Of a DNA stretch of 53,600 nt, positions 17,382 to 25,314 are shown piece after piece. The notes under the pieces were generated by a model. That model ran no database searches. It saw only the letters and a list, made by a program, of their open reading frames with translations, and was not told the DNA's origin. Positions within the stretch are counted from its first letter, which is position 1. Every line of letters starts with the position of its first letter. Both the position numbers and the translations under genes were made by a program. Source of the DNA: an uncultured Lentisphaerota bacterium (GTDB lineage: Bacteria; Verrucomicrobiota; Kiritimatiellia; CAIQIC01); NCBI GenBank assembly GCA_903896925.1, contig CAITZM010000159.1:1-53600 (forward strand), given 5' to 3'.

Positions 17382-19946
17382 ATGAACGTAGCGAACAAAA
17401 CTGATTTCCCAGGCCTTGGAAAAAACCGCGGCCAAAGTTCCAAGCCTTGGAAATTTTCACGCCTAACTTTTCCAATGCTAGGAATTTTCGGGGCTCTGCT
17501 TTTCCAATCATTGGAAGCGCAGGCGGCACGGCAGGTGATCGCGCTCGATCGGCAGTGGCAGATCGCCGAGGGCAAGCTCGATCAGGTGCCGGCGAAGTTC
17601 GAGCGCACCGTGCCGGTGCCGGGCTTGGTGGACATGGCGATACCGCCGTTCGTCGAGCCGGGGCCGAAGGTCGCCGACCGCAAGGCCATCCTCCAAAAAG
17701 ATCCGCGTCGCGATGCGTTCTGGTACCGCCGCACGCTCACGGTGACAGGGCCCATCCCCGCGGTGGCGCAGCTCAAGATCGGCAAGGCGATGTTCGGCTC
17801 GCGCGTGGTGCTCAACGGCAAGGATCTGGGCGAGCATCGGCCGAGTTTCACGCCGGGCTTCTTCGATGCGCAGGGCGCGCTGAAGACAGGCGAGAACGAG
17901 GTGCTCATCCGCGTCGCCGCGGATCGCGACACCGTCGGCGGGGCGTATCCCTCGGGCTTCGACTTTGAGAAGGACCGCTACATCCCGGGCATCTTCGACT
18001 CGGTCGAACTGATCCTGTGCGGCACGCCGCACATCGTGAACGCACAAGTCTCACCGGAGATTTCCAAGGAGCAGGCCAAGATCCGTATCTACCTCGACGG
18101 CACGCAGGCCACGAGCGTCGAACTGGAAATCCGCGAGGCGAAATCCGGCCAGGTCGCCGGCCAGACCATGGTCCACGCCGAGGCCGGCACCAAGGAACTG
18201 GATGCGGTCGTGCCCATCAAGGCCTGCCGCCTGTGGTCGCCGGAAGATCCCTTTCTCTACACGCTGACCGTGCGCACGAGCGGCGACGAGTTCGCGACGC
18301 GCTTCGGCATGCGCGAGTTCAAATTTGACCCGGCGACGGGGCGCGCGCTGCTCAACGGCAAACCCTATTTCCTACGCGGCAGCAACATCACGCTCTACCG
18401 TTTCTTCGAGGATCCCGCGCGAGCCGACCTGCCGTGGCGCGAGGACTGGGTGCGCCAGTTGCACCGGCGCATCAAGGATATGCACTGGAACAGCCTGCGC
18501 TACTGCATCGGCTTCCCGCCCGAACTCTGGTACCGCATCGCCGACGAGGAAGGCGTGCTGATCCAGGACGAGTTCCCGATCTGGTTCGGCGGCAAGGGGT
18601 GGAACGTGTCGGCAAAGGAACTGAAAACCCCGCAACTCGTCATCGAATATACTGAGTGGCTGCGCGAGCGCTGGAACCATCCGTGCGTGGCGGTGTGGGA
18701 CGCGAGCAACGAGACCACGACCGACGAAACCTCGCCCGCCGTCGCGCAGGTGCGCGGGCTCGATCTCTCGGGCCGGCCCTGGGACAACAGCTACATGCCG
18801 CCCGCGCAACCGGGCGACGTGCTGGAAGAGCACCCCTACCACTTCTCGAACCCGGGCTACAAACTCGCGCAGCTCGCCAAGGCCAATCCCGCGCCGTGGG
18901 GCCGGAAAGGCGACGGCCACGGCGTGATCATCAACGAGTACGGCTGGCTCTGGCTCAACCGCGACGGCACGCCGACCACGCTGACGGAAAAGCTCTACGC
19001 GAACCTGCTCGGCACCAACTCCACCACGGCGCAGCGGCGGCAGCTCTACGCGCGCTACACCGCCGCCGAGACGGAATTCTGGCGCGCGCACCGCACGGCG
19101 GCGGCGGTGCTGCACTTCACCACGCTCGGCTATTCCCGGCCCGACGGCCAGACCAGCGACCACTGGCTCGACGTGGCGAAGCTCGAGTGGGAGCCGGAAT
19201 TTTACAAGTATGTCCGCGACGCGTTCGCGCCCGTCGGCTTGATGATCGATGCCTGGGCGGCCAGCTACACTGCCGGCCAGCAGCAGGACTTTCCTGTCGG
19301 CATCATCAACGACCTCGAAACGCCGTGGAAAGGCTATGTCCAGTTCCGGCTCGTGCGCGACGGGAAGGACATCGCCGAACAGACCCTCCCCGCCGAGGCC
19401 GTCGGCCTTGGCACGAACCGCGTGAGCTTCACCGTCGCCATTCCGGACCAACCCGGCGAGTATCAAGCCGTGGCCACGCTGCTCGACACGCCATGCGGCG
19501 CGGTGCACAGCCTGCGCGATTTCTCGGTGCTGACGGCGGAGCAGATCGCCTCATTGAAGGGGATTGCCTTCGGCAAGCGCGTCACCGCCTCGTCGAGCAT
19601 CACGCGGTCCGGTGCGACGGGGCCGGAAGCCGTGGTGGATGGCGACCCGGGCACGCGGTGGTCGTCGGAATTTTCCGATCCGCAGTGGCTGGCGATCGAC
19701 CTCGGCGCACCGACCAAGATCAGCGGCGTCGAGCTGGTCTGGGAAGGCGCCTATGCGACGGCCTACGCAATCCAAGTTTCGAACGATGGGCAAAAGTGGA
19801 CCGACGTGTATAAGACGAAGACCGGCAAGGGCGGCACCGACGTCATCCGCTTCGCGCCCGTCGAAACCCGCTGGGTCCGCTACTTCGGCACCCAGCGCGG
19901 CACGCAGTTCGGCCATTCGCTCTGGGAGTTCCGCGTCTTTCCGTAA
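17382..19946 (+). CDS. GH2-family glycoside hydrolase with C-terminal F5/8C domain
   Basis: ATG 17382 is preceded by GGAG with seven bases spacing and gives 854 residues. Domains in order: an export signal (about 1-48) built largely from palindromic repeats, a GH2 sugar-binding jelly roll (about 50-200), an Ig-like domain (about 205-320) and a TIM barrel (about 325-600). A discoidin/F5-8C (CBM32-like) domain occupies the last 128 residues (VTASSSITRSGATGPEAVVDGD). In the barrel, Glu444 of WDASNET is the likely acid/base and Glu519 of IINEYG the likely nucleophile. GH2 enzymes act as retaining beta-galactosidases, glucuronidases or mannosidases; substrate is not readable. The linked F5/8C domain suggests attachment to an insoluble glycan. 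Confidence 0.87.
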   Translation: MNVANKTDFPGLGKNRGQSSKPWKFSRLTFPMLGIFGALLFQSLEAQAARQVIALDRQWQIAEGKLDQVPAKFERTVPVPGLVDMAIPPFVEPGPKVADRKAILQKDPRRDAFWYRRTLTVTGPIPAVAQLKIGKAMFGSRVVLNGKDLGEHRPSFTPGFFDAQGALKTGENEVLIRVAADRDTVGGAYPSGFDFEKDRYIPGIFDSVELILCGTPHIVNAQVSPEISKEQAKIRIYLDGTQATSVELEIREAKSGQVAGQTMVHAEAGTKELDAVVPIKACRLWSPEDPFLYTLTVRTSGDEFATRFGMREFKFDPATGRALLNGKPYFLRGSNITLYRFFEDPARADLPWREDWVRQLHRRIKDMHWNSLRYCIGFPPELWYRIADEEGVLIQDEFPIWFGGKGWNVSAKELKTPQLVIEYTEWLRERWNHPCVAVWDASNETTTDETSPAVAQVRGLDLSGRPWDNSYMPPAQPGDVLEEHPYHFSNPGYKLAQLAKANPAPWGRKGDGHGVIINEYGWLWLNRDGTPTTLTEKLYANLLGTNSTTAQRRQLYARYTAAETEFWRAHRTAAAVLHFTTLGYSRPDGQTSDHWLDVAKLEWEPEFYKYVRDAFAPVGLMIDAWAASYTAGQQQDFPVGIINDLETPWKGYVQFRLVRDGKDIAEQTLPAEAVGLGTNRVSFTVAIPDQPGEYQAVATLLDTPCGAVHSLRDFSVLTAEQIASLKGIAFGKRVTASSSITRSGATGPEAVVDGDPGTRWSSEFSDPQWLAIDLGAPTKISGVELVWEGAYATAYAIQVSNDGQKWTDVYKTKTGKGGTDVIRFAPVETRWVRYFGTQRGTQFGHSLWEFRVFP
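17403..17516. repeat. Four TTCCAA/TTGGAA palindromes inside a signal-peptide coding region
   Basis: Within the first 45 codons of the GH2 gene lie four near-palindromes centred at about 17412, 17446, 17477 and 17508. The second, TTCCAAGCCTTGGAA (17439-17453), and the fourth, TTCCAATCATTGGAA, are perfect apart from the central three bases. In frame they encode hydrophobic or aromatic peptides (FPGLGK, SKPWKF, FPMLGIF, FQSLEA). Related copies occur in the preceding gene and around 23829 and 25223. Confidence 0.8.
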
Positions 19947-19957
19947 AGCGAGGCGAC

Positions 19958-21112
19958 ATGACCCGGCGCGAAAGATTGCTGGCGACGCTGCGCGGCGAGC
20001 CGGTGGACCGGCCGCCGGTCAGCTTCTATGAAGTCGGCGGGTTCAAGGTCGAGCCGGGCCATCCCGATCCGTACAACATCTATAACGCCCCCGACTGGCA
20101 GCCGCTGCTGCGGCTCGCCGAGGAGCACACCGACCTGCTCCGCATGCTGAGCCCGGTCCGGACGCGCTCCATCGATCCCACCGGCTCGGCGACCTCCAGC
20201 GCATGGGGCGATTTCTTCCACGAGAAGACCACCGAGGCTGACGGCGTGCGGATCACGCGCACCACCCTGACGATCGCCGGGCGGATCCTGACGCAGACCA
20301 CGAAGCGCGAGCGCAACCTCGACACGGTGTGGACGACGGAACACCTGCTGAAGAGCGAGGACGACGCTCGGGCGTACCTGCAGATCCCCGACGAGGTCTT
20401 CGCGGAAACGATCGACGTCGCCCCCTTGCTGGCGGAGGAGGCCGCGCTCGGCGATAAGGGCCTTGTGATGGTGGATACCGAGGATCCGCTGTGCGCCAGT
20501 GCCGCGCTGTTCAGCACGGAGGATTACTCGGTCCTCGCCCTGACGGCGCCGGGGCTGTTCCACCGTCTGCTGGAAAAAGCCGCCGGGCGCATTCAGGCGC
20601 GCACCGAGCAGGTCAGCCGGCAATTCCCCGGCCGCCTCTGGCGCATCTACGGACCCGAATATGCCTCGGAGCCCTACCTGCCGCCGCGGCTGTTCGAGGA
20701 ATACGTCGTGCGCTACACCGGCCCGATGGTCCGCGCCATCCAGGCGCACGGCGGTTTCGCGCGCATCCACAGCCACGGGCGGCTGAAGAACATCCTCGAC
20801 CTGATCGCCGGGATGGGCGCGGATGCCCTCGACCCGATCGAGCCGCCACCACAAGGCGACCTGACCTTGCGCGAGGTCCGGAAGCGCCACGGCCAACAGC
20901 TGGTCCTTTTCGGCAACCTCGAAATCAGCGACCTGGAACTGCTCCCGCCGGACCAGTTCGAGGAAAAGGTGAAGCGCGCGCTCGCCGAAGGCACCGCTGG
21001 CACGGGCCGCGGCTTCGTGCTGCAGCCCTCGGCGAGCCCCTACGGGCGCACCATCTCCGCGCGGACCATGACCAATTATGAAACCATCATCCGCCTCATC
21101 GAGGCGTGGTAG
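19958..21112 (+). CDS. Uroporphyrinogen-decarboxylase-family protein (MtaA-like methyltransferase fold)
   Basis: A 384-residue cytoplasmic protein with the UroD/MtaA TIM-barrel pattern: TRRERLLATLRGEPVDRPPV at the N-terminus, GSATSSAWGDF, and the C-terminal ISARTMTNYETIIRLIEAW. Members of this family outside haem synthesis transfer methyl groups to or from corrinoids and use a zinc site (H-x-C ... C). Here the corresponding positions read His271-Ser-His273 and QPSAS, so two of the three usual ligands are missing; the activity may therefore differ. It is not a housekeeping HemE, because the HemE N-terminal RQAGRY motif is absent. It follows the GH2 gene by 11 bases with GAGGCG upstream, so it is probably in the same operon. 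Confidence 0.78.
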   Translation: MTRRERLLATLRGEPVDRPPVSFYEVGGFKVEPGHPDPYNIYNAPDWQPLLRLAEEHTDLLRMLSPVRTRSIDPTGSATSSAWGDFFHEKTTEADGVRITRTTLTIAGRILTQTTKRERNLDTVWTTEHLLKSEDDARAYLQIPDEVFAETIDVAPLLAEEAALGDKGLVMVDTEDPLCASAALFSTEDYSVLALTAPGLFHRLLEKAAGRIQARTEQVSRQFPGRLWRIYGPEYASEPYLPPRLFEEYVVRYTGPMVRAIQAHGGFARIHSHGRLKNILDLIAGMGADALDPIEPPPQGDLTLREVRKRHGQQLVLFGNLEISDLELLPPDQFEEKVKRALAEGTAGTGRGFVLQPSASPYGRTISARTMTNYETIIRLIEAW

Positions 21113-21138
21113 CTCTCGCCATGGGCATCTGGTGGCGG

Positions 21139-21570
21139 GTAGCCGCGTTCGTGAGAACGCGGTCCCGGCTTTGGTTGGCCGCACTCTCACGAGTGCAGCT
21201 ACAGGAAGAGTTCGGCCGCGGATGAATGACTTTGCGACGCGTGAAAAATGACGCGTGAAAAATGTAGCCGTGTTCGTCAGAACGCGGCACACTGTGCACG
21301 AAGATGAACGTCAGCCAAACATATCAACCGCCGCCCCACGGTGTTGAATGCAGGCGTGCGGTGGTCGCCAGGGCCTGCCGCATTCTCACGAATGCGGCTA
21401 CAGCACGAAATACAGGAGGAAATAGGTAGCCGTGTCCGTGGAAACGCGGTTCTGGCTTTGGCTGGCCGCACTCTCACGAGTGCAGCTACAGGAAGAGTTC
21501 GTCCGCAGATGAATGAATTTGCGACGTGAGAAAAATGTAGCCGCGTTCGTCAGAACGCGGCACACTGTGC
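21139..21570. repeat. REP-type hairpin cluster with tandem duplication upstream of RAYT-1
   Basis: At least seven GTAG hairpins lie here: + strand at 21139-21162, 21264-21288, 21427-21450 and 21538-21562; - strand at 21177-21202, 21377-21401 and 21465-21490. The core is GTAG followed by arms CCGCRTT and AAYGCGG. The block 21139 to about 21325 is repeated as 21427 to about 21600. The duplicated part includes the first codons of the transposase (ATGAACGTCAGCCAAACA at 21304 and again at 21577), so the first copy is a ghost start. No other gene is visible in this 460-base space. Confidence 0.85.
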
Positions 21571-21576
21571 ACGAAG

Positions 21577-22212
21577 ATGAACGTCAGCCAAACAGTTCCA
21601 ACCGGCATCCCGCATCGCCACCTGCCACGCCTGACGGCCGCATGCTACCAGCGCAACGCCATCGTCCACTGGAGCCTGACCGTCCAAGACCGTAGCACAG
21701 GCTGGCTTGACGACCTGTTTCATGCCCGCTTCCGGGAGATGCTGCTGCACACGCTGACCCGTTATGACCTGTTCTGCCCGGCCTACTGCCTCATGCCGGA
21801 TCATCTGCACATGCTTTGGATGGGCATTGCTCCTGCCTGCGACCAGAGAAGAGCGGCCAGATTTTTCCGTGAACAGATGGATCGACTGCTTGCGCCGCGC
21901 AAACTGCAACGCGAGGGGTATGACCACGTGCTGCGTGAGCAGGACCGCCACCGTGGCGCCTTTGAAAAGATCGTTCTCTACATCTTGGAAAACCCCGTTC
22001 GCGCCGGTCTGGTGCCGGCGGCTTCAGCATATTCCTTTTCCGGCGTGCTGATTCCCGGTTATCCTGATCTGGATGTGAGCGGTCCGGATTATTGGGACTT
22101 GTTCTGGCGGCTGTATGAGGCGGCACTGCAGAAATCGGACTGGCGGGAAGGCGCAGGGGTTGGCCGCACTCTCACGAGTGCGGCTACGGAGCAAACGCAG
22201 CCGCTGACGTAG
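21577..22212 (+). CDS. REP-associated tyrosine transposase (RAYT-1)
   Basis: This 211-residue Y1/HUH-superfamily protein shows the family marks: PAYCLMPDHLHML with the His76-x-His78 metal-binding pair, and IVLYILENPVRAGLV with the candidate catalytic Tyr135. RAYTs bind and cleave GTAG-flanked REP hairpins as single strands and are thought to spread them. The surroundings fit exactly: seven GTAG hairpins upstream, two downstream, and two overlapping its own 3' end. The last 20 codons translate a hairpin (22162-22186), and the TAG stop (22210-22212) is part of the GTAG of the next hairpin, so the original C-terminus may have been replaced. The gene appears intact. Confidence 0.9.
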   Translation: MNVSQTVPTGIPHRHLPRLTAACYQRNAIVHWSLTVQDRSTGWLDDLFHARFREMLLHTLTRYDLFCPAYCLMPDHLHMLWMGIAPACDQRRAARFFREQMDRLLAPRKLQREGYDHVLREQDRHRGAFEKIVLYILENPVRAGLVPAASAYSFSGVLIPGYPDLDVSGPDYWDLFWRLYEAALQKSDWREGAGVGRTLTSAATEQTQPLT

Positions 22213-22342
22213 CCGCGTTAGTGAGAACGCGGCCTCGGTGTTGGGGTCGGCGTGCGGTGTGCGCCACAGCTGGCCGCATTCTGACGAATGCGGCTACGGG
22301 AGCAAGCGGCTCCGCGTGTAGCCGCGTTCGTCAGAACGCGGC
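22162..22342. repeat. REP-type hairpin cluster downstream of RAYT-1
   Basis: Four hairpins of the RAYT-1 family in alternating orientation: - strand at 22162-22186 and 22272-22296, + strand at 22209-22233 and 22318-22342. All carry GTAG next to a 7-bp stem. Pairs of head-to-head units separated by short spacers resemble BIME organisation in enterobacteria. Confidence 0.88.
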
Positions 22343-22372
22343 CAACAGCAGCAAATTAGAAAGGCAGACAAC

Positions 22373-23578
22373 ATGAAACAGACCATGCAAACCGACTGCT
22401 CCCGGCGCTCATTCCTGCGCGGGCTGGGCGCGGCCGCCGCGGCGGCAGGGCTGCCGGCGGCGGGTCGCGCCGCGGAAACCGTCATCCCCGGCTTCGAGAA
22501 GCAGGCCACCGACCCGGGGGCATCGAAGGACTGGAAGCCGGTGTCGGACCGCAAGGTGCGCGTCGGCATCGTCGGCTACGGCTACTGCAAGTTTGGCGCG
22601 CAGTTCGGCTTCCAGCATCACCCCAACGTGGAGGTCATCGCGGTGAGCGACCTGATCCCCGAGCGCTGCGCCGACCTCGCGGCGGCCTGCAAGTGCGCGA
22701 AGACCTATCCCTCGCTCGAGGAACTGGTCAAGGACGACCGGATCGAGGCGGTGTTCGTCGCGACCGACGCGCCGAGCCATGCGCGGCACTGCATGGAGGT
22801 TCTGAACCACGGCAAGCACGTGGCGAGCGCCGTGCCGGCGGTGTTCGGCTCGCTGGAGGATGCCGCAGCGCTGTTCGCCACGGTAAAGAAGAGCGGCCGC
22901 AAGTACATGATGTTCGAGACCTCGTGCTATCGCGACGAACTGGCCGCGATGCGGCAGATCTACCACGCGGGCGGCTTCGGCAAGCTGGTCTATGCCGAGG
23001 GCGAATACTTCCACTATCACAAGGATCCGCTGCCTTCCTACAAGGAGTGGCGCACCGGTCTCCCGCCCCAGTGGTACCCCACCCACTCGAACGCCTTCTA
23101 CATCGGAGTGACCGGCGGACACTTCACCGAGGTGTCGTGCATGGGCATGCCCAGCGAACTGAAGTTCCTGCGGGCCGAAAACAACCGCTACAAAAATCCG
23201 TTCGGCACGGAGATCGCGTTGTTCCGCACCAGCGAGGGCGGCAGCGCACGGATGGCCGTGAGCTGGGACACGCCGGGGTTCGACGGCGAGATGGGGCGCG
23301 TGCGGGGGCAGAAGGGCTCCTATTACAAGGCCTTCGTGGGGCTGGAGCGCAACAAGGCCGAGGTACAGCGCCCTCCGCTGCCGCCCGGCGTCGAGGCCGG
23401 CGGCCACGGCGGCTCCCACGGCCACCTGATGAACGAGTTCGTCACCGCGATCCTGGAAGACCGCCAGCCGCTGGTGAACGTCGCGTGGGCGCTGAACATG
23501 ACGGTCGCCGGAATCGTCGCGCACCAATCCGCACTGAAGGATGGCGAGTTGCTGAAGATTCCGGCATTTGAACTGTGA
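22373..23578 (+). CDS. Tat-exported Gfo/Idh/MocA family oxidoreductase
   Basis: A 401-residue protein beginning with a twin-arginine signal (SRRSFLRG followed by an alanine-rich core, residues about 10-35), so it is folded with its cofactor before export to the periplasm. The Rossmann domain follows (VRVGIVGYGYCKFG, then VIAVSDLIPERC, AVFVATDAPSHARH and LNHGKHV). The GFO_IDH_MocA C-terminal substrate domain starts near residue 185 (GKLVYAEGEYFHY). Such enzymes oxidise, reduce or epimerise sugars or inositols, and exported members are abundant in Verrucomicrobia-type sugar operons. AAAGG precedes the ATG. Substrate unknown. The RAYT cluster separates it from the upstream genes, so it probably has its own promoter. 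Confidence 0.9.
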   Translation: MKQTMQTDCSRRSFLRGLGAAAAAAGLPAAGRAAETVIPGFEKQATDPGASKDWKPVSDRKVRVGIVGYGYCKFGAQFGFQHHPNVEVIAVSDLIPERCADLAAACKCAKTYPSLEELVKDDRIEAVFVATDAPSHARHCMEVLNHGKHVASAVPAVFGSLEDAAALFATVKKSGRKYMMFETSCYRDELAAMRQIYHAGGFGKLVYAEGEYFHYHKDPLPSYKEWRTGLPPQWYPTHSNAFYIGVTGGHFTEVSCMGMPSELKFLRAENNRYKNPFGTEIALFRTSEGGSARMAVSWDTPGFDGEMGRVRGQKGSYYKAFVGLERNKAEVQRPPLPPGVEAGGHGGSHGHLMNEFVTAILEDRQPLVNVAWALNMTVAGIVAHQSALKDGELLKIPAFEL

Positions 23579-23917
23579 GCACATGTACGCGGTGTGGACC
23601 CGGATCGAAAGCGTGGAAGCGGCGTCCCGCCGCTTCCAAGGAAGGGACACGACAGTGCTTCCGCGAGGGATGCCGCGTCGGGGACGCGACCTACAACGGC
23701 GGTGAGTGGCATGGTGTTGTCGATCCGGGACCTGCCATGAGAAATCAAGTTGTCGTTTCTGGGGGGGGCATTTGCTGGCGGCGCGCTCGGCGAGCGCGCC
23801 CTACCTATCCTGCCACGATGCCCGGCGTGGAAAAGCGAGGCGTGACTTATTCCATGGGTCAGCGAATATAGCGCTGGCAAGCTCCGAAGTTCGGGAAAGC
23901 TGAACAGAACGAAAGAT
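23579..23917. repeat. Gene-free spacer with two orphan GTAG hairpins
   Basis: No gene is visible. Two - strand GTAG palindromes are present. One at 23672-23694 has arms close to GTCGCGTC and GACGCGGC. One at 23780-23804 has perfect nine-base arms GGCGCGCTC and GAGCGCGCC around a three-base loop. Neither matches the hairpins of the two transposases in the window. A copy of the TGGAAAAGCGAGGCGTGACTT repeat follows at about 23830-23850 and recurs at 25226-25246. Confidence 0.7.
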
Positions 23918-25099
23918 ATGGCGCTGAAACAATCCATCGCGGCCCTGATGCTGCTCGCAAGCGCAGCGCTGGCAGGCGCATCCTCGCCCGTCCCGACGGA
24001 TCCGTTCGTCATCTCCACCAACACGGCGGTGTACGGGAAGCGCGTGAGCCAGCAAATACCCGCGATCGCCCGCGTCGGCACGCGCTGGTTCTGCATCTGG
24101 TACGGCGTGAACAAGGGCCAGCCCGGCATCTCCGGCGAAGGCACCGGCTGCTACAACACGCTCGCGATGTCCGATGACGGCTGCAAGACGTGGCAAGAGA
24201 TCGCCTACTTCGTGCCCAACCCCATCGTGGCCGCGCAGAGCGTGATCGATCCGCGCCTGATCGCCATGCCGGAAGGCCCGCTGCTCCTGCTCATCCCGGT
24301 CTCTGGGCAGAAGGGCCGCAGCCGCAGCGTCTGGACGGTGCTGCTGAAAAATCCGTTGGCCAAGGGCGAACCCTTCGCCTTCGGTCAGCCGAAGTACATC
24401 GATTTCGGTTTCGTCGGCTCGCCCGCGCTCATCGGCGGCCAGGTCTATTTCACCGCCAATCAAAATTCCTCGGGAACGCCGCCGTGGCCCGAGAGCGTGG
24501 GCATGAAGCTCCACCGCGTGCTCGGCATCACCAACGGCCAGGCGCAGACCGAGCTGGTTTCCCGTCTGCCCTACGCGGCTGCGGACGGCAGCTTGAATTC
24601 CTGCTTCGAGGTCTCGCTCGCGGAAACCGGCCAGGGCCACATTCTCGCCTGCTTCCGGACCACCGGCAGCCAGTATATGACGCGCAGCAGCGACAGCGGA
24701 AAAACATGGGACACGCCTGTGGCCTTCACGGGCCAGCCCAACTGCAACAACACAAAGGCCGACCTCGCGCGCTCCCCTTCCGGCCGCCTGGTGCTCGCGT
24801 TCAACCGGCTGGCGACCAGCCGCGTCAACATGTGCGTGGCGCTGTCGGACGATGGCGGCAAAACCTGGCCGCATTATTACGTCTTCGATGAGCGCACCAA
24901 GCCCGGCACCTCCTATCCGAACGTCGCCTTCGGCGCCGACGCCCGGGGGAAATATGACGGCACGATCTACATCGCCTATGACCACGGCCGCGGCAAGGGC
25001 GCGCCGGAGTTCACCCAGGAGATCACCATCGCCAAGATCCCGGAAGAAAGCGTCGTTGAGGGGAAGCCAACCCACACCTTGCACCTTGTTGCGAAATGA
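23918..25099 (+). CDS. Secreted BNR/sialidase-like beta-propeller protein
   Basis: The 393-residue protein has a signal peptide (about 1-22, LLASAALAGASS) and a six-bladed propeller pattern with three clear Asp-boxes: SDDGCKTW, SSDSGKTW and SDDGGKTW. Exo-alpha-sialidases (GH33) and related uronic-acid-acting propellers share these boxes. The arginine triad of true sialidases is not confidently located, so the substrate could be another acidic sugar. A perfect hairpin follows at 25116-25140. The Tat oxidoreductase is upstream and a malectin-containing glycosidase-like gene downstream. Confidence 0.78.
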   Translation: MALKQSIAALMLLASAALAGASSPVPTDPFVISTNTAVYGKRVSQQIPAIARVGTRWFCIWYGVNKGQPGISGEGTGCYNTLAMSDDGCKTWQEIAYFVPNPIVAAQSVIDPRLIAMPEGPLLLLIPVSGQKGRSRSVWTVLLKNPLAKGEPFAFGQPKYIDFGFVGSPALIGGQVYFTANQNSSGTPPWPESVGMKLHRVLGITNGQAQTELVSRLPYAAADGSLNSCFEVSLAETGQGHILACFRTTGSQYMTRSSDSGKTWDTPVAFTGQPNCNNTKADLARSPSGRLVLAFNRLATSRVNMCVALSDDGGKTWPHYYVFDERTKPGTSYPNVAFGADARGKYDGTIYIAYDHGRGKGAPEFTQEITIAKIPEESVVEGKPTHTLHLVAK

Positions 25100-25115
25100 T
25101 AGAATGGCTGATCGA

Positions 25116-25140
25116 CCCCTGCCGGCTTGTCCGGCAGGGG
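25116..25140 (+). terminator. Strong hairpin after the sialidase-like gene
   Basis: Perfect 10-bp stem (CCCCTGCCGG with CCGGCAGGGG) around a five-base loop, 16 bases after the stop codon at 25099. There is no T-tract, so a factor-independent terminator is not certain; mRNA 3'-end protection or a dispersed palindrome are alternatives. Confidence 0.4.
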
Positions 25141-25219
25141 AAGAAGTTCTGCGGCCAGTGCCATGGCCAGCGTACTTTCGCGCCGATGGGACAAGCCCAC
25201 CGGGGCGAGACGTTGTCCG

Positions 25220-25300
25220 AGCCTTGGAAAAGCGAGGCGTGACTTTTCCCGGGGCTTGGAAGAAATTGTGTCGGTGACTTCCAAGGTTTGGAAAAGATGG
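25220..25300. repeat. TTCCAA/TTGGAA-type palindrome cluster
   Basis: Three spaced units are visible: CCTTGGAAAAGCGAGGCGTG at about 25223-25242, TTTTCCCGGGGCTTGGAAG at about 25246-25265, and TTCCAAGGTTTGGAA at about 25279-25293. They sit directly upstream of the malectin-type gene and belong to the family found inside the GH2 signal peptide. Confidence 0.65.
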
Positions 25301-25314
25301 AACGGAGAGCAGGC

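Noticed and set aside
19958..21112. HemE (uroporphyrinogen decarboxylase of haem synthesis)
   Set aside because: The N-terminal substrate-binding motif of HemE is missing, and the neighbourhood is glycan catabolism rather than tetrapyrrole synthesis. The same applies to 28256-29629.
21139..22342. CRISPR-like array of regularly repeated palindromes
   Set aside because: Repeat orientation alternates, spacing is irregular, no cas genes are near, and each unit has the GTAG-plus-hairpin form of REP elements next to a RAYT.
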